Source: Sphingomicrobium sp.
GTDB lineage: Bacteria > Pseudomonadota > Alphaproteobacteria > Sphingomonadales > Sphingomonadaceae
Direction: 5' to 3'
DNA length: 64,000 nt
Assembly: GCA_030447545.1 (NCBI GenBank)
Contig: JAUJOV010000002.1
Location: 62,001-126,000 of the forward strand
Part shown: positions 28,048 to 37,540 of the stretch, piece after piece
Position numbering within the stretch: the stretch's first letter is position 1
How the letters are laid out: each line of letters opens with the position of its first letter
The notes under the pieces: generated by a model
Told to the model about the DNA's origin: nothing
The model's input: only the letters and a program-made list of their open reading frames with translations
Databases searched by the model: none
Translations under genes and position numbers: made by a program

Positions 28048-29155
28048 ATGGCTTCTGGCCGCGCTTGCCCTCGCCTCGGCAAGCCCGGCGGCGCAGGGGA
28101 CCGCCCAGCCTTCCTGTCCGGGCGTCGCGGGCGCCGGCGTTCCACTCGCCAATCTCGGCGCGCAGGGACCGCACCTGCTGCTCGACGAGGACTTCCCGGA
28201 CCCGTTCGTCGCCCGCTTCGGCGGCACCACCTTTGCGTATGCAACCGGCGTCAGGGGCATGAACGTCCAGGCGATCCGCTCGAGCGGCTTCACCGGCTGG
28301 AGTGCTCCTGCCGAAGTGCTTCCGGCGGCCAACTTCCCGCGCTGGGTCGACGTGAAGCACCCGCAGGTCTGGGCGCCCGAAGTGTACCAGATCGCCGGCC
28401 GCTATGTGCTCTACTTCAACGCTCGTCATTCGGTATTCCAGCGGACCGAGACCCCGCCCGACGGCCCGCGAGTGATGCAGCGCCAATGCCTCGGAGTGGC
28501 AGTCGCCGACACTCCGCGGGGCCCGTTCCGAGGGATCGACGCGCCGCTCGTCTGCGCCGAGTTCGCCGAGGGCGCGATCGACGCCAACGTCCTCAAGGAG
28601 GGCGACCAGCTGTACCTCTACTACAAGCAGGATTCGAACTGCTGCAGCGAGCGCTCGGCGATCCACGTCCAGGGGCTGAGCAGCGACGGGCTCGCGACCG
28701 TGGGCAGCCCCGTCCAGCTGCTCGCCAACATGGATTCACCGGGCAAGCAGGACGACTGGGAATGGCGCGTGGTCGAAGCGCCGACCATGGTGAAGCGGGC
28801 GGGCCGCTACTTCCTGTTCTACTCGGGTAATTTCTTCGGTAACAAGAATTACTCGGTCGCCTATTTGAAGTGCGCGAGCCCGCGGGGGCCGTGCGACGAT
28901 CCCGGGGAAAACCCCATATTGTGGTCGCACAAGGAAACTCTGCTGCTCGGCCCCGGCCACCAGGCGATCCTCGACCATCAGGGCCGCACCTACGCCTTCT
29001 TCCACGGCTGGAACCGCGACCCCGACGGGCGGCTCAACGAGACGTTCAAGCGCTGCATGTACGTGGGCCGAGTCGATTGGCGGCACGATCCGCGCGACGG
29101 GGGCGAGATGCCGATCATCGTCGGGGGCGAGCCCAAGGTGATGCCGGTCGACTGA
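28048..29155 (+). CDS. Glycoside hydrolase family 43-like secreted protein
   Basis: A signal-peptide-like segment (LLAALALASASPAAQG) leads into DEDFPDPFVARFGG, the usual first-blade Asp motif of the five-bladed GH43 propeller. WAPEVYQIAGRYVLYF follows, then EGAIDANVLKEGDQLYLYYK and VEAPTMVKRAGRYFLFYSG with the acid Glu, and GPGHQAILDHQGRTYAFFHG. GH43 enzymes trim arabinose or xylose side chains from plant polysaccharides. The start is unclear: ATG 28048 is one base out of frame with the signal peptide, so a small indel near 28050 is likely. It is 34 bases after the DUF488 stop. Confidence 0.8.
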
Positions 29156-29222
29156 GCGCCACTTGACGGCGAGGGGCCGCTGGTGTGGCATCCGGCGCGA
29201 GACCGGAGCGGAGGCGGACGCG

Positions 29223-30950
29223 ATGAAATGGCGCTTGATGGCGGCACTGGCGGGCGTGGGCGCCGCGGCGAGCGGGGCAGGCGCCCAGGCGCCGGAGACC
29301 GTTGCGCTGGTCGGAGCGAGCATCGTCGATGGAAACGGCGGCCAGCCGATCGCCGACGGAGTCGTCGTGCTTCAGGGCGACAGGATTCTTGCGGTGGGTC
29401 CGCGCTCCTCCACGACCGTGCCCGCGGGCGCACGCCGCGTCGACGTGACGGGCAAGTGGATCACCCCGGGCCTGATCGACGCCCACGTCCATTTCTTCCA
29501 GTCGGGCGGCCTCTACACCCGCCCGGACGCGATCGATCTGAGGACCGTCATGCCCTACGCGCAGGACCTCGCCCGGTCCAAGGCGCGCCTCGACGACACG
29601 TTCGCGCGCTACCTTGCGAGCGGAGTGACCACGGTCGTGGACGCGGGCGGGCCGATGTGGAACTTCGAGCTTCGCCGCAGGGCCAACGCCAGTCCGCGAG
29701 CGCCGCGCGTTGCCGCCGCGGGACCGCTGATCGCGACCGAGCCGACCGAGCGCCAGAAGCGCCTCGACCTTGGCGACCCGCCGATCATCTCCGCCGCCGA
29801 CGCCGCGCACGCTCGGCGTCTCGCGCGGGCGCAACTCGCGCACAGGCCCGACTTCATCAAGATCTGGGGGATCGGCCGCGGCCCCGCCGGCGCGGCGCGA
29901 GTGAGGGACATCACTCGAGCCGTGGCCGAGGTCGCGCACCCGGCGGAGATCAGGGTCGCGGTGCATGCGACCAACCTCGCGACCGCTCAGGCAGCCGTCG
30001 CGGGGGGTGCGGACATCCTCGTCCACAGCGTCGATGATGCGCCGCTTCCCGACAGCTTCATCGGCCAGCTGAAGGAGCGGGGGGTCGTCTATGTTTCGAC
30101 CGCGATGGTCCGCGAAGGCTATAGCGATGCGCTCGCAGGCCGTCCCGAGCTGACGAGCATCGAGCGGCGGCTCGGCGCACCGGACATCATTGCCTCGCTC
30201 TATGAAGCGCCCGCGCCGCTGGTTGCGGATGCAGCCGAGCGAAGGGCGCCCAACCCGCTGCCGCAGGTGCTTGCCAATACCAAGATGCTGGTCGCGGCGG
30301 GCGGGCGGCTCGCGGCGGGCACCGACGCCGGCAACATCGGCACGCTGCATGGGCCCGCGATCCACCGCGAGCTGCAGCTGCTGTCGCGCGCGGGGCTTAC
30401 TCCGGGCCAGGCGCTCACGGCCGCCACGCGCGACGCGGCCTTCGCCTTTTCGCCGCGGCCCGACGTGGGCCTGGTCGCTCCGGGCTACCGCGCGGACCTG
30501 CTGGTGCTCGACGCCGATCCGCTGCAGTCGGTCGGCAACCTCGGGCGCATTGCCGTGGTCTGGTCGAAGGGCCGCGCGTTCGATCCCGCGACCCTGGTGC
30601 CGGCGACGCCCGAGTCGGTGGTCGAGCTCCAGCTGCAGCGCTACAACGCGCACGACGTTGAAGGCTTCGCCGCCACCTATGCGCAGGACGTGGAGATCTT
30701 CGATGCTCCGGGCGACAGCAGGCCGCGCCTCGTCGGCAGGGAGGCCCTGCGGCGCTATTATGACGAGCGGTTCAGGCGCAATCCACGGCTCAATTGCCGG
30801 GTCGCCCAGCGGATCGTCGAGGGCAATTACGTGATCGACCAGGAAGTCTGCTCGATCGCTCCCGACAAGCCGACGGTGAATGCCGCGGCCATCTACCAGG
30901 TGCAAAGCGGGCTGATCCGCCGCGTCTGGTTTGCCTGGCCTAGCCGCTAG
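29223..30950 (+). CDS. Secreted amidohydrolase fused to an NTF2/SnoaL-like domain
   Basis: 575 residues. The start at 29223 gives a signal peptide ending near GAGAQA. The amidohydrolase barrel shows the metal motif GLIDAHVHF, a Lys in FIKIWG, His in RVAVHAT and LVHSVDDA, and GTDAGNIGTL with the catalytic Asp. The barrel is closed by the PGYRADLLVLDADPL segment. From about residue 455 a second domain begins (VVELQLQRYNAHDVEGFAAT; RRYYDERFRRNP; NYVIDQEVC), with the pattern of NTF2-like proteins. The fused second domain is unusual. The substrate, probably a cyclic amide, peptide or ester, is not identifiable. Confidence 0.85.
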   Translation: MKWRLMAALAGVGAAASGAGAQAPETVALVGASIVDGNGGQPIADGVVVLQGDRILAVGPRSSTTVPAGARRVDVTGKWITPGLIDAHVHFFQSGGLYTRPDAIDLRTVMPYAQDLARSKARLDDTFARYLASGVTTVVDAGGPMWNFELRRRANASPRAPRVAAAGPLIATEPTERQKRLDLGDPPIISAADAAHARRLARAQLAHRPDFIKIWGIGRGPAGAARVRDITRAVAEVAHPAEIRVAVHATNLATAQAAVAGGADILVHSVDDAPLPDSFIGQLKERGVVYVSTAMVREGYSDALAGRPELTSIERRLGAPDIIASLYEAPAPLVADAAERRAPNPLPQVLANTKMLVAAGGRLAAGTDAGNIGTLHGPAIHRELQLLSRAGLTPGQALTAATRDAAFAFSPRPDVGLVAPGYRADLLVLDADPLQSVGNLGRIAVVWSKGRAFDPATLVPATPESVVELQLQRYNAHDVEGFAATYAQDVEIFDAPGDSRPRLVGREALRRYYDERFRRNPRLNCRVAQRIVEGNYVIDQEVCSIAPDKPTVNAAAIYQVQSGLIRRVWFAWPSR

Positions 30951-30953
30951 GGA

Positions 30954-31448
30954 TCAGGCGGGCGGGGCGCCTTCGCCGATCAGCAGCTCCTCGATGTCGG
31001 GGATCGGCCGGTCGGTCATCTCCTTGTTGATCGTGACGACGATCCTTTTTTCGACTTCCTTGTGAAGCTCCTTGCGCAGGACTCCCAGGGCCTTGGGCGG
31101 CGCGATGATCGCGAGCGCGTCGAAGTCGTTGCGCAGGGCGCGCTTCTTGAGCTCGTCAGCGGCCTCCTTGATCCACTTGTCCTCTTCCTGCTGGTGGTAG
31201 TCGGTCTCTTCCAGCGCCGGGCGCTTGACATGGCCGCCGCCCATGGCGCCGATCCCCCTGCCGCCCACGCCTGCTGCATGGGGGGCAGAGCCGGCGGCAT
31301 CGGTCTTCAGCTCCCGGTCGTAAGCGTCCTCGCGCTGGTCGTGCGCTTCCGTGCGCAGGTCGATCTGGTTCTCGTCGCCGTTGTTGCGGAAGAACAGCAC
31401 CTTGCGGCCGTCGGCTACAAGGACCAGCGCATTGTGGGGAAGGGCCAT
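30954..31448 (-). CDS. Host-attachment/baeRF-like protein
   Basis: 164 residues from ATG 31448. MALPHNALVLVADGRKVLFF is followed by a charged linker, a Gly-rich patch (GVGGRGIGAMGGGH) and the C-terminal DFDALAIIAPPKALGVLRKE with KRIVVTINKEMTDRPIPDIE. This matches proteins annotated as the host-attachment family, first noted in Agrobacterium, now classed with bacterial archaeo-eukaryotic release-factor-like domains. A role in translation or ribosome rescue has been suggested for the superfamily, not shown here. It lies downstream of gyrA on the same strand. Confidence 0.75.
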   Translation of the reverse strand: MALPHNALVLVADGRKVLFFRNNGDENQIDLRTEAHDQREDAYDRELKTDAAGSAPHAAGVGGRGIGAMGGGHVKRPALEETDYHQQEEDKWIKEAADELKKRALRNDFDALAIIAPPKALGVLRKELHKEVEKRIVVTINKEMTDRPIPDIEELLIGEGAPPA

Positions 31449-31533
31449 TTGAATCTCCTCGTCGTGTGACGAGCGAACGCGAAGCGGCTCGGGGCCGTTC
31501 CCACGGCTCGTCGCGCGCAGATGCGGCCGGGCG

Positions 31534-34325
31534 TTACTTGTCCACGGGCTCCGGGTCGGCGGACCGCTCGAGCTCGCTCGTTTCCATGTCGGCGCCTTCT
31601 TCGGCCGCCCTCTCCACATCGCCTTCGACGTCGACCTCGTCCTCGGTCTCGTCGATCTTGGCGACGCTGACGACATGCTCGCCCTCGGCCACTCGGAAGA
31701 TGGTCACGCCCTGCGTGTTGCGGCCCATGATGCGGATGTCCGCGACGCTTGTACGGATCATCTTGCCCTGGTCGGTGACGAGCATCAGCTGCTCGCCCTG
31801 GCGCGAGGGGAAGCTCGCGACGACGCAGCCGTTGCGCTCCGACGTGTCGATGTTGGTGATGCCCTGGCCGCCGCGGTTGGTGCGGCGGTATTCGTAAGCG
31901 CTGCTGCGCTTGCCGTAGCCGTTCTGCGTGATCGTCAGGATGAACTGCTCCTTCTCGCCAAGCTCGGCGTAGCGCTCGCCGCTCAGTCCGTCGGCGCCGT
32001 CATTGTCGCGCCACCTGGGTGAGCGCAGATAGGCCTCGCGCTCCTCCTGGCTGGTGCCGACGCGGCGCAGGATCGACATGGTGACCACCTCGTCGCCCTG
32101 GAGCAGGCGGATCCCGCGAACGCCGGTCGAGGTGCGGCTCTGGAACTCGCGCACGTCCGAGGCCATGAAGCGGATCGCCTTGCCGTTGCGCGTTGCGAGC
32201 AGGACGTCGTCCTCCTCGGTCAGCAGCTCGACCCCGATCAGCCGGTCGGTCATGTCTTCTTCGCCGTCATCGCCTTCGTCGACCGCAAAGCGCATCGCGA
32301 TCTTGCCGGCGGTGGGCACGTTGGTGAACGCGTCCATGCTGTTGCGCCGAACCGTGCCGTGAGCGGTCGCGAACATGATGTGCAGGCCGCCCCATTCGGC
32401 TTCGTCCTCCGGCAATGGGAGAACGGTCGAGATGGTCTCCCCCTCGGCGAGCGGCAGCAGGTTGACCATCGGCCGGCCCTTGGTGTTCGGGCCGCCCTCG
32501 GGCAGGCGCCAGACCTTTAGCCGGTAAACCTTGCCGAGGTTGGAGAAGAACAGCACCGGGTTGTGCGTCGAGGTGACGAACAGGTTGGTGACCGCATCCT
32601 CTTCCTTGGTCGCCATTCCCGCGCGGCCCTTGCCGCCGCGCTTCTGCTCGCGGAACACGGCGAGCGGTGAGCGCTTGATGTAGCCGCCGAGCGTGACGGT
32701 CACGACCATGTCCTCGCGCTCGATCAGGTCCTCGTCCTCGATCCCCTCGGCCGCCGGGGCGAGCTCGGTGACGCGAGGGGTCGCGAACTCGGCGTCGACC
32801 TCGTCGAACTCGGAGCGCATCACCTCGTACAGCCGGGCGCGGTTGGCGAGGATCTCGAGCAGCTCGCCGATCGAGGCGGCAAGCTGGCGAAGCTCGCCCG
32901 CGATCTCGTCGCGGCCGAGCGCGGTCAGCCGGTGAAGCCGAAGCTCGAGGATCGCCCGCACCTGCGCGTCGGACAGGCGATAGGTCGAGCCCTCGACCTC
33001 CTGCTCGACCGCTTCGACAAGCGCGATGTAGGGCGCGATCTCCGCGATCGGCCATTCGCGCTCGATCAGCTTCTCGCGCGCCTGCGTCGGGCTCGCCGAG
33101 CCGCGGATGATCCGCACCACCTCGTCGAGGTTGGTGACCGCGACCACCAGGCCGAGCAGGATATGGGCCCGCTCGCGCGCCTTCAGGAGATCGAACTTCG
33201 AGCGCCGGGTGATCACCTCTTCCCGGAACTTCACGAAGCTTTCGATGATGTCGCGAAGAGTCAGGGTCTCGGGCCGGCCGCCGCGGATCGCGAGCATGTT
33301 GGCGGGGAAGGACGACTGCGCCGGAGTGTGCCGCCACAGCTGGTTGAGCACCACGTCGAGGGTCGCGTCGCGCTTGAGCTCGATGACGATGCGCACGCCC
33401 TCGCGGTTGGATTCGTCGCGGATGTCGGCGACGCCCTCGATGCGCTTGTCCTTGGCGGCTTCGGCGATCTTCTCGACCAGCCCGTTCTTGCCGACCTGGT
33501 ACGGGATTTCGGTCAGAACGATCGAGCGCCGCTCGCCGCGGCCTTCCTCTACCACATGGCGCGACCGCTGCATGATCGACCCGCGACCAGTGGTGTAGGC
33601 GCTGCGGATGCCGGAAAGCCCGAGGATGAAGGCGCCGGTCAGGAAGTCGGCGCTTCATATTCCATCAGCCCTTCGGAGCTGATCGCGGGATCGTCGATAT
33701 AGGCGCGGCAGGCGGCGAGCACTTCGCCGAGGTTGTGGGGCGGGATGTTGGTCGCCATGCCCACCGCGATCCCGCCGGCGCCGTTGACCAGCAGATTGGG
33801 AAAGCGCGCGGGAAGCACCTGCGGCTCGCGCTCGGACGCGTCGTAGTGGGCTGGAAATCGACCGTGTCGCGGTCGATGTCGGCAAGCAGGAAGTTCGCCA
33901 CCCTGGCAAGCCGCGCCTCGGTATAGCGCATCGCCGCCGGCGGGTCGGGGTCCATCGACCCGAAATTGCCCTGGCCGTCGATCAGCGGGACGCGCATCGA
34001 CCAGGGCTGCACCATCCGCGCGAGCGCGTCATAGATCGCCTGGTCGCCGTGCGGGTGGTACTTGCCCATGACGTCGCCGACGATCCGGCTCGACTTGCGG
34101 TACGGCCGCCCGGCGACGCCAGCGCTCCTGGCACGCGTAGAGGATGCGGCGGTGAACAGGCTTGAGGCCGTCGCGAACGTCAGGCAGAGCGCGGCTGACG
34201 ATCACGCTCATCGCATAATCGAGGTAGCTCGCCTTCATCTCCTCGACGATGGAGATGGGCGCGATGTCGCCTCCGCCCGGAGTGTCAGGATCGCTTCGGT
34301 CGTCGACCGGCGGCTGGCTTGCCAA
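31534..34325 (-). CDS. gyrA: DNA gyrase subunit A (frameshifted in the N-terminal third)
   Basis: Breaks and rejoins DNA during supercoiling with GyrB. The start is a TTG at 34325 (MASQPPVDD), then [68 protein letters not shown] with the catalytic Tyr region, and [19 protein letters not shown]. The C-terminal pinwheel carries the GyrA box as QKRGGKG. The acidic tail ends SADPEPVDK. About 930 codons is a normal size. Indels lie near 34110, 33855 and 33650; from 33573 to the end the frame is clean. Confidence 0.95.
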
Positions 34326-34593
34326 GTGACTTAGGTCCTGTCGTTGTGAGCTGGTACTGGCACAGGTGAGAGACGCGCCGGGACCGGCGCTTTCCCCCAC
34401 TTAGGCGCGACTAGCCCAATATGAAGGCCCACGCCACCCCGCGCGCACGCACGCGTGTGCGCGTAGAAGCGAGGATTGGCCTTGCCCGCACCTGTCCCGT
34501 AACGGGATGGCCAGGCACAAGCCCCTTCCTAGGGACGCAGGGCGCGGGATCGGGAGCCTCGACCGGTCCCAGGAAGGCAAGCAGACTATCACG

Positions 34594-36125
34594 GTGCGGT
34601 TCGACGATCGCCTGAACACGGTGCTGGCGCAGCCAGCAGCCAATCCGCACGACCGCGCCGTCCGCTGGAGGCAGCTGGTCGAGCTGCTCGCGCGCGCGTC
34701 CGATCTGACCTCCCCGCTCGGCGAGCAGGCGCTTCAGGAGGTCCGCCGCGAAGCTTCGACCATCGACGAGCAGGTCCGCGCGGCCGCCGCCCGCGCGATC
34801 GCCCGCCCGCAGCTTCCAGCGCCGCTGGTCGCGGCCTTCGCCGCCGACAGCATCACCGTCGCAGCCCCGTGCTCGCCGCCGCCTCGCTCTCGGCCGACGT
34901 GCTCGACCGCCCATGTGCTCGAGGAGGCAAGCGCCGAGAGCCGCGCTTCATCCGCGCGCTCCATCCCGAGCTTCCCGAAAAAGCTCCGGCAGAGCCCACG
35001 GTCGAGCCCTCGCCGGACGAGCGGCAGGAAGCTTCCGCGGAACCCGCCCCTTCCGCGATCCCCTCGATCAGCGACGTGCTCGCGCGCATCGAGCGCCTCC
35101 GGCAGGAGCGCGAAGCTCGAGCGCCCGCCCGCCCGCGCACCGCACGCGCGGCCAGAAGGCGCTCCGGCGCTGTTCCGCTGGGAGTGCGGTCCGTCGGGCG
35201 AGATCGCCTGGGTCGACGGCGTGCCCCGCGGAGCGCTGATCGGCCGATCGATCGCCAGTCCCGGCGAGCAGAACGGCCTCGACCAGAAGATCGTCCGAGC
35301 GTTCGGCCTGCGCGCGCCGTTCCGCGAGGCGAAGCTGACCGTCGCCGGCCAGGGCCTCGCCTCGGGCGACTGGAAGCTCAGCGGAGTGCGCCGCATTCGA
35401 CCCCGCCGACGGCCGCTTCGCGGGGTACCGCGGGATTGCCACGCGCGAGCCCGAACCCGAGCAGGAGCCCGCGCCCGACCGCCCGCCGCTCGACGACAAT
35501 GCGCTGCGCGAGCTGGTCCACGCTCAAGACCTCCCTGAACGCGATCATCGGCTTTGCCGAGATCATCGACGGCCAGTATCTCGGGCCGGCCGGCCACAGC
35601 TATCGCGAGCGCGCGGCCGAGATCGTCGGCCAAGCGCGGCTGCTGCTGTCGGCGATCGAGGACCTCGACATCGCCGCCCAGCTGCGCTCCGCGCCCGAGA
35701 CCGCCGGCGGCTCGTCCGACCTCAACGAGGTGCTTGCCGCGCTTGGCCCCGAGCTTGGCGAGCGCGCCGGCCGCCGCGGAGTGGCGTTCGAGCTCAAGCC
35801 GTGGCGCGGGCAGGGGGAGTGCTCGCTCGCCCGCCCGGTGCTCGAGCGGCTGGTCCGCCGCTTCTGCGAAGCGCTGATCGACGCCGCGCTCCCGCGCGAG
35901 CGGCTCGCGCTGGCCGCGGATTGCGACGTCGGCCAGTGCGTGCTCGCCGCCAGCCGGCCCGTGGCGCTCATGGGCGTGAGCGAGCAGCAGCTGTTCGACG
36001 CCGGAGACGCTCTTGCCACGGGTTTTTCGCTGAAGCTCGCGCGCGGCATCGCCCAGACCGCGGGCGGTGACCTGCGCCTGAGCGGCGACAGGCTCGCTCT
36101 GGTCCTTCCCCGCGGCCGGGCCTAG
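34594..36125 (+). CDS. Sensor histidine kinase (frameshifted)
   Basis: Protein of about 510 codons. GTG 34594 opens RFDDRLNTVLAQPAANPHDR, a start conserved in sphingomonads as I recall it; an in-frame ATG lies at 34507. The middle contains a PAS-like segment (FRWECGPSGEIAWVDGVPRG). The phosphoacceptor region is ELVH followed, after an indel near 35525, by LKTSLNAIIGFAEIIDGQYL, the H-box pattern. The ATPase part is weakly conserved (LARGIAQTAGGDLRLSGD). No membrane helices are seen, so it is probably cytoplasmic. Indels lie near 34870, 35160, 35400 and 35525. No response regulator is adjacent. Confidence 0.75.
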
Positions 36126-36169
36126 TTGCGCTTCCTCGCGCGACGGGGCTAGGCACGCAATGCCGGGCA

Positions 36170-36244
36170 GGGCCTGTAGCTCAACGGTAGAGCCGGCCGC
36201 TCATAACGGCTAGGTTGGGGGTTCGAATCCCTCCGGGCCCACCA
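36170..36244 (+). tRNA. tRNA with CAU anticodon, probably tRNA-Ile2
   Basis: The acceptor stem GGGCCTG pairs with the 3' end CGGGCCC apart from one wobble position. The T arm GGGGG-TTCGAAT-CCCTC is present and CCA is encoded (36242-36244). The anticodon loop CTCATAA gives CAT at 36202-36204. The stem bases and the GGT segment after the anticodon arm resemble tRNA-Ile2 (whose C34 becomes lysidine) more than elongator tRNA-Met, but I cannot exclude Met. The D loop is one base shorter than usual. Confidence 0.85.
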
Positions 36245-36258
36245 GCATGAAGTGCCGA

Positions 36259-36298
36259 GCCCAAGCTTGGGTTTTGCGCAGCAAAGCCGAGCTTGGGC
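36259..36298. repeat. Long hairpin just after the tRNA
   Basis: Arms GCCCAAGC (36259-36266) and GCTTGGGC (36291-36298) enclose a second nested pairing (TTTTGC/GCAAA), making an almost continuous stem. There is no T-run, so it is more like an extragenic palindrome or processing stem than a classical terminator. Confidence 0.6.
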
Positions 36299-36344
36299 GT
36301 AGAGCCACTGAATGCCGGCCGACGACCCGCGAAGCGGTGTCGAT

Positions 36345-36371
36345 GACGTCACGGATTTACTCCGTGACGTC
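36345..36371. repeat. Palindromic repeat, family A, reversed copy
   Basis: GACGTCACGGA and TCCGTGACGTC form a perfect 11-bp inverted repeat around a 5-base loop, TTTAC. The same stem with the complementary loop GTAAA recurs at 36978-37000, so this is the same element in opposite orientation. Confidence 0.75.
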
Positions 36372-36394
36372 CTGCCTAGGCTTCGAAGGATGGA

Positions 36395-36439
36395 AGCCGT
36401 CACGGGAGCGAAATCGCGTCACGGCCGACCTGTCGCCGC
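36395..36439. repeat. Repeat family A, left direct copy
   Basis: This 45-base segment begins AGCCGTCACGGGAGC and ends CCTGTCGCCGC. It matches 36974-37017 at most positions in the same orientation. Its palindrome is imperfect (GTCACGGGA against CGCGTCAC). Confidence 0.7.
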
Positions 36440-36454
36440 TTCGGATCGGCGCCT

Positions 36455-36486
36455 AATGTTTGCTTTGGGTGGAAAGCGGACATTGG
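36455..36486. repeat. Repeat family B (AAAGCGGACATT), left copy
   Basis: AATGTTTGCTTTGGGTGGAA then AGCGGACATTGG. It is a decayed version of the GTCCGC/GCGGAC hairpin repeat also found at 36922-36952. Its right end touches the stop of the ABM gene. Confidence 0.65.
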
Positions 36487-36489
36487 CCA

Positions 36490-36789
36490 TTACCGAGCTC
36501 GGAGACCGTGTCCTCCTACTGGCAAGGTCTCGGCTACTGCCGACATAGCAGCGATTAGTGGGCGACTTAGAGTGATGGCATCCTTCACTGAAGGCAGAGA
36601 AAGCGAGGCCCTATGTGCATCCTTGCTTTCCCAAGCCTCGGTTATCCAAATCAGGTCTGGATCGGCCGGGTCATTGGCAACGATGTAGCTCAAACAACCG
36701 GGCATTCCCGCAACCCCGTCGAGCAGTATCTTCACAAGCTCACCGCGTTTCCCGGCGTGAGCCGTCATCTTCCCGATTAAGCCATACAT
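36490..36789 (-). CDS. ABM-domain (YgiN-like putative quinol monooxygenase) protein
   Basis: 99 residues: MYGLIGKMTAHAGKRGELVK, LLDGVAGMPGCLSYIVANDP, DLIWITEAWESKDAH and LSLPSVKDAITLSRPLIAAM. This is the antibiotic-biosynthesis-monooxygenase dimeric ferredoxin-like fold, with the Trp-containing WITEAWESKDAH strand. Members act on quinols, heme or aromatic polyketides; the substrate here is unknown. It stands alone between two sets of intergenic repeats, and its base composition is lower in GC than the neighbours. Confidence 0.85.
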   Translation of the reverse strand: MYGLIGKMTAHAGKRGELVKILLDGVAGMPGCLSYIVANDPADPDLIWITEAWESKDAHRASLSLPSVKDAITLSRPLIAAMSAVAETLPVGGHGLRAR

Positions 36790-36921
36790 CGCTTGCCCCT
36801 TCGCAACATTCTTAACCGAGGTGGTGCAAGAGCGGCGACCGACGCCACGCCCACGAACATCGTTCTCCGATCAGTGCTCACCCGCTCGGTCTAGGCATTG
36901 GGGCCGCTGATGCAACGGGCG

Positions 36922-36952
36922 AATGTCCGCAATGGGTCGAAAGCGGACACTA
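36922..36952. repeat. Repeat family B, right copy
   Basis: GTCCGC and GCGGAC (within AATGTCCGCAATGGGTCGAA and AGCGGACAC) form a perfect 6-bp stem around a 12-base loop. It is the better-preserved counterpart of 36455-36486, in the same orientation. Confidence 0.7.
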
Positions 36953-36973
36953 GCTTCTTCTCCGATGTGCCCG

Positions 36974-37017
36974 AGCCGTCACGGGAGTAAATCCCGTGAC
37001 GTCAGTCCTGTCGCCGC
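36974..37017. repeat. Repeat family A, right direct copy with perfect palindrome
   Basis: GTCACGGGA (36978-36986), loop GTAAA, TCCCGTGAC (36992-37000), followed by the shared tail CCTGTCGCCGC. It is directly repeated with respect to 36395-36439. Confidence 0.75.
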
Positions 37018-37119
37018 GGCGCAGCGCAGGCTGGCCGGCTTTCGACAGCTCTACGCGTAAGCCTTGGATCGTGCCGATCCAGTGGCTTACGCTCGGTGTC
37101 TCAAGCTGGTGGCTCAAGC

Positions 37120-37196
<77 letters not shown>

Positions 37197-37245
37197 ACGC
37201 GCGCGATGTAGGCGAGCGCAGCCGGGGAGGGAAGCGCTGCTGGAC

Positions 37246-37518
37246 CTACTGCCGGTTCTGCTCGGCGTTCGCCGGCTCATTGCGGTTGACGTTCACGTCA
37301 ACGTCGACGTCGCCGACCTCGTTCTGGATCGCCTGACCGGTCTGCCCGGCGACATTGGCGACGCCCGCGCCAATGTCCTCGGCCGTATTGCCCATCTGGT
37401 CGAGCGTCTGTTGAGCCTGGTCCTCATTGTACTGGACCGACACCTGGTCGTTGGCATCGTCATGGCCGGCCGAGCAGGCCCCGACCAGCAGCAGCGGTAG
37501 AGCGAACAGGATTCGCAT
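37246..37518 (-). CDS. Small acidic lipoprotein
   Basis: 90 residues. The signal MRILFALPLLLVGAC ends in a lipobox with Cys15. The mature part is Asp/Asn/Gln-rich (HDDANDQVSVQYNEDQAQQT) with a short helix (AEDIGAGVANVAGQTGQAIQ) and a VDVDVNVNRN repeat. There is no known family. It is 22 bases downstream of the M28 peptidase on the same strand and may share its mRNA. Confidence 0.75.
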   Translation of the reverse strand: MRILFALPLLLVGACSAGHDDANDQVSVQYNEDQAQQTLDQMGNTAEDIGAGVANVAGQTGQAIQNEVGDVDVDVNVNRNEPANAEQNRQ

Positions 37519-37540
37519 GCATTCCTCCTTCTTTTGCAGA

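Larger units (their letters stand above)
36790..37119. other. Intergenic region holding repeats only
   Basis: This 330-base stretch carries the right-hand copies of repeat families B and A and the likely promoter of the ABM gene. No coding frame or RNA gene is supported. Confidence 0.6.

Noticed and set aside
34435-34520. A regulatory hairpin between gyrA and the kinase (near-palindromic GCGCACGCACGCGTGTGCGC)
   Set aside because: The pairing is imperfect, there is no T-run, and its position relative to either start is not informative.
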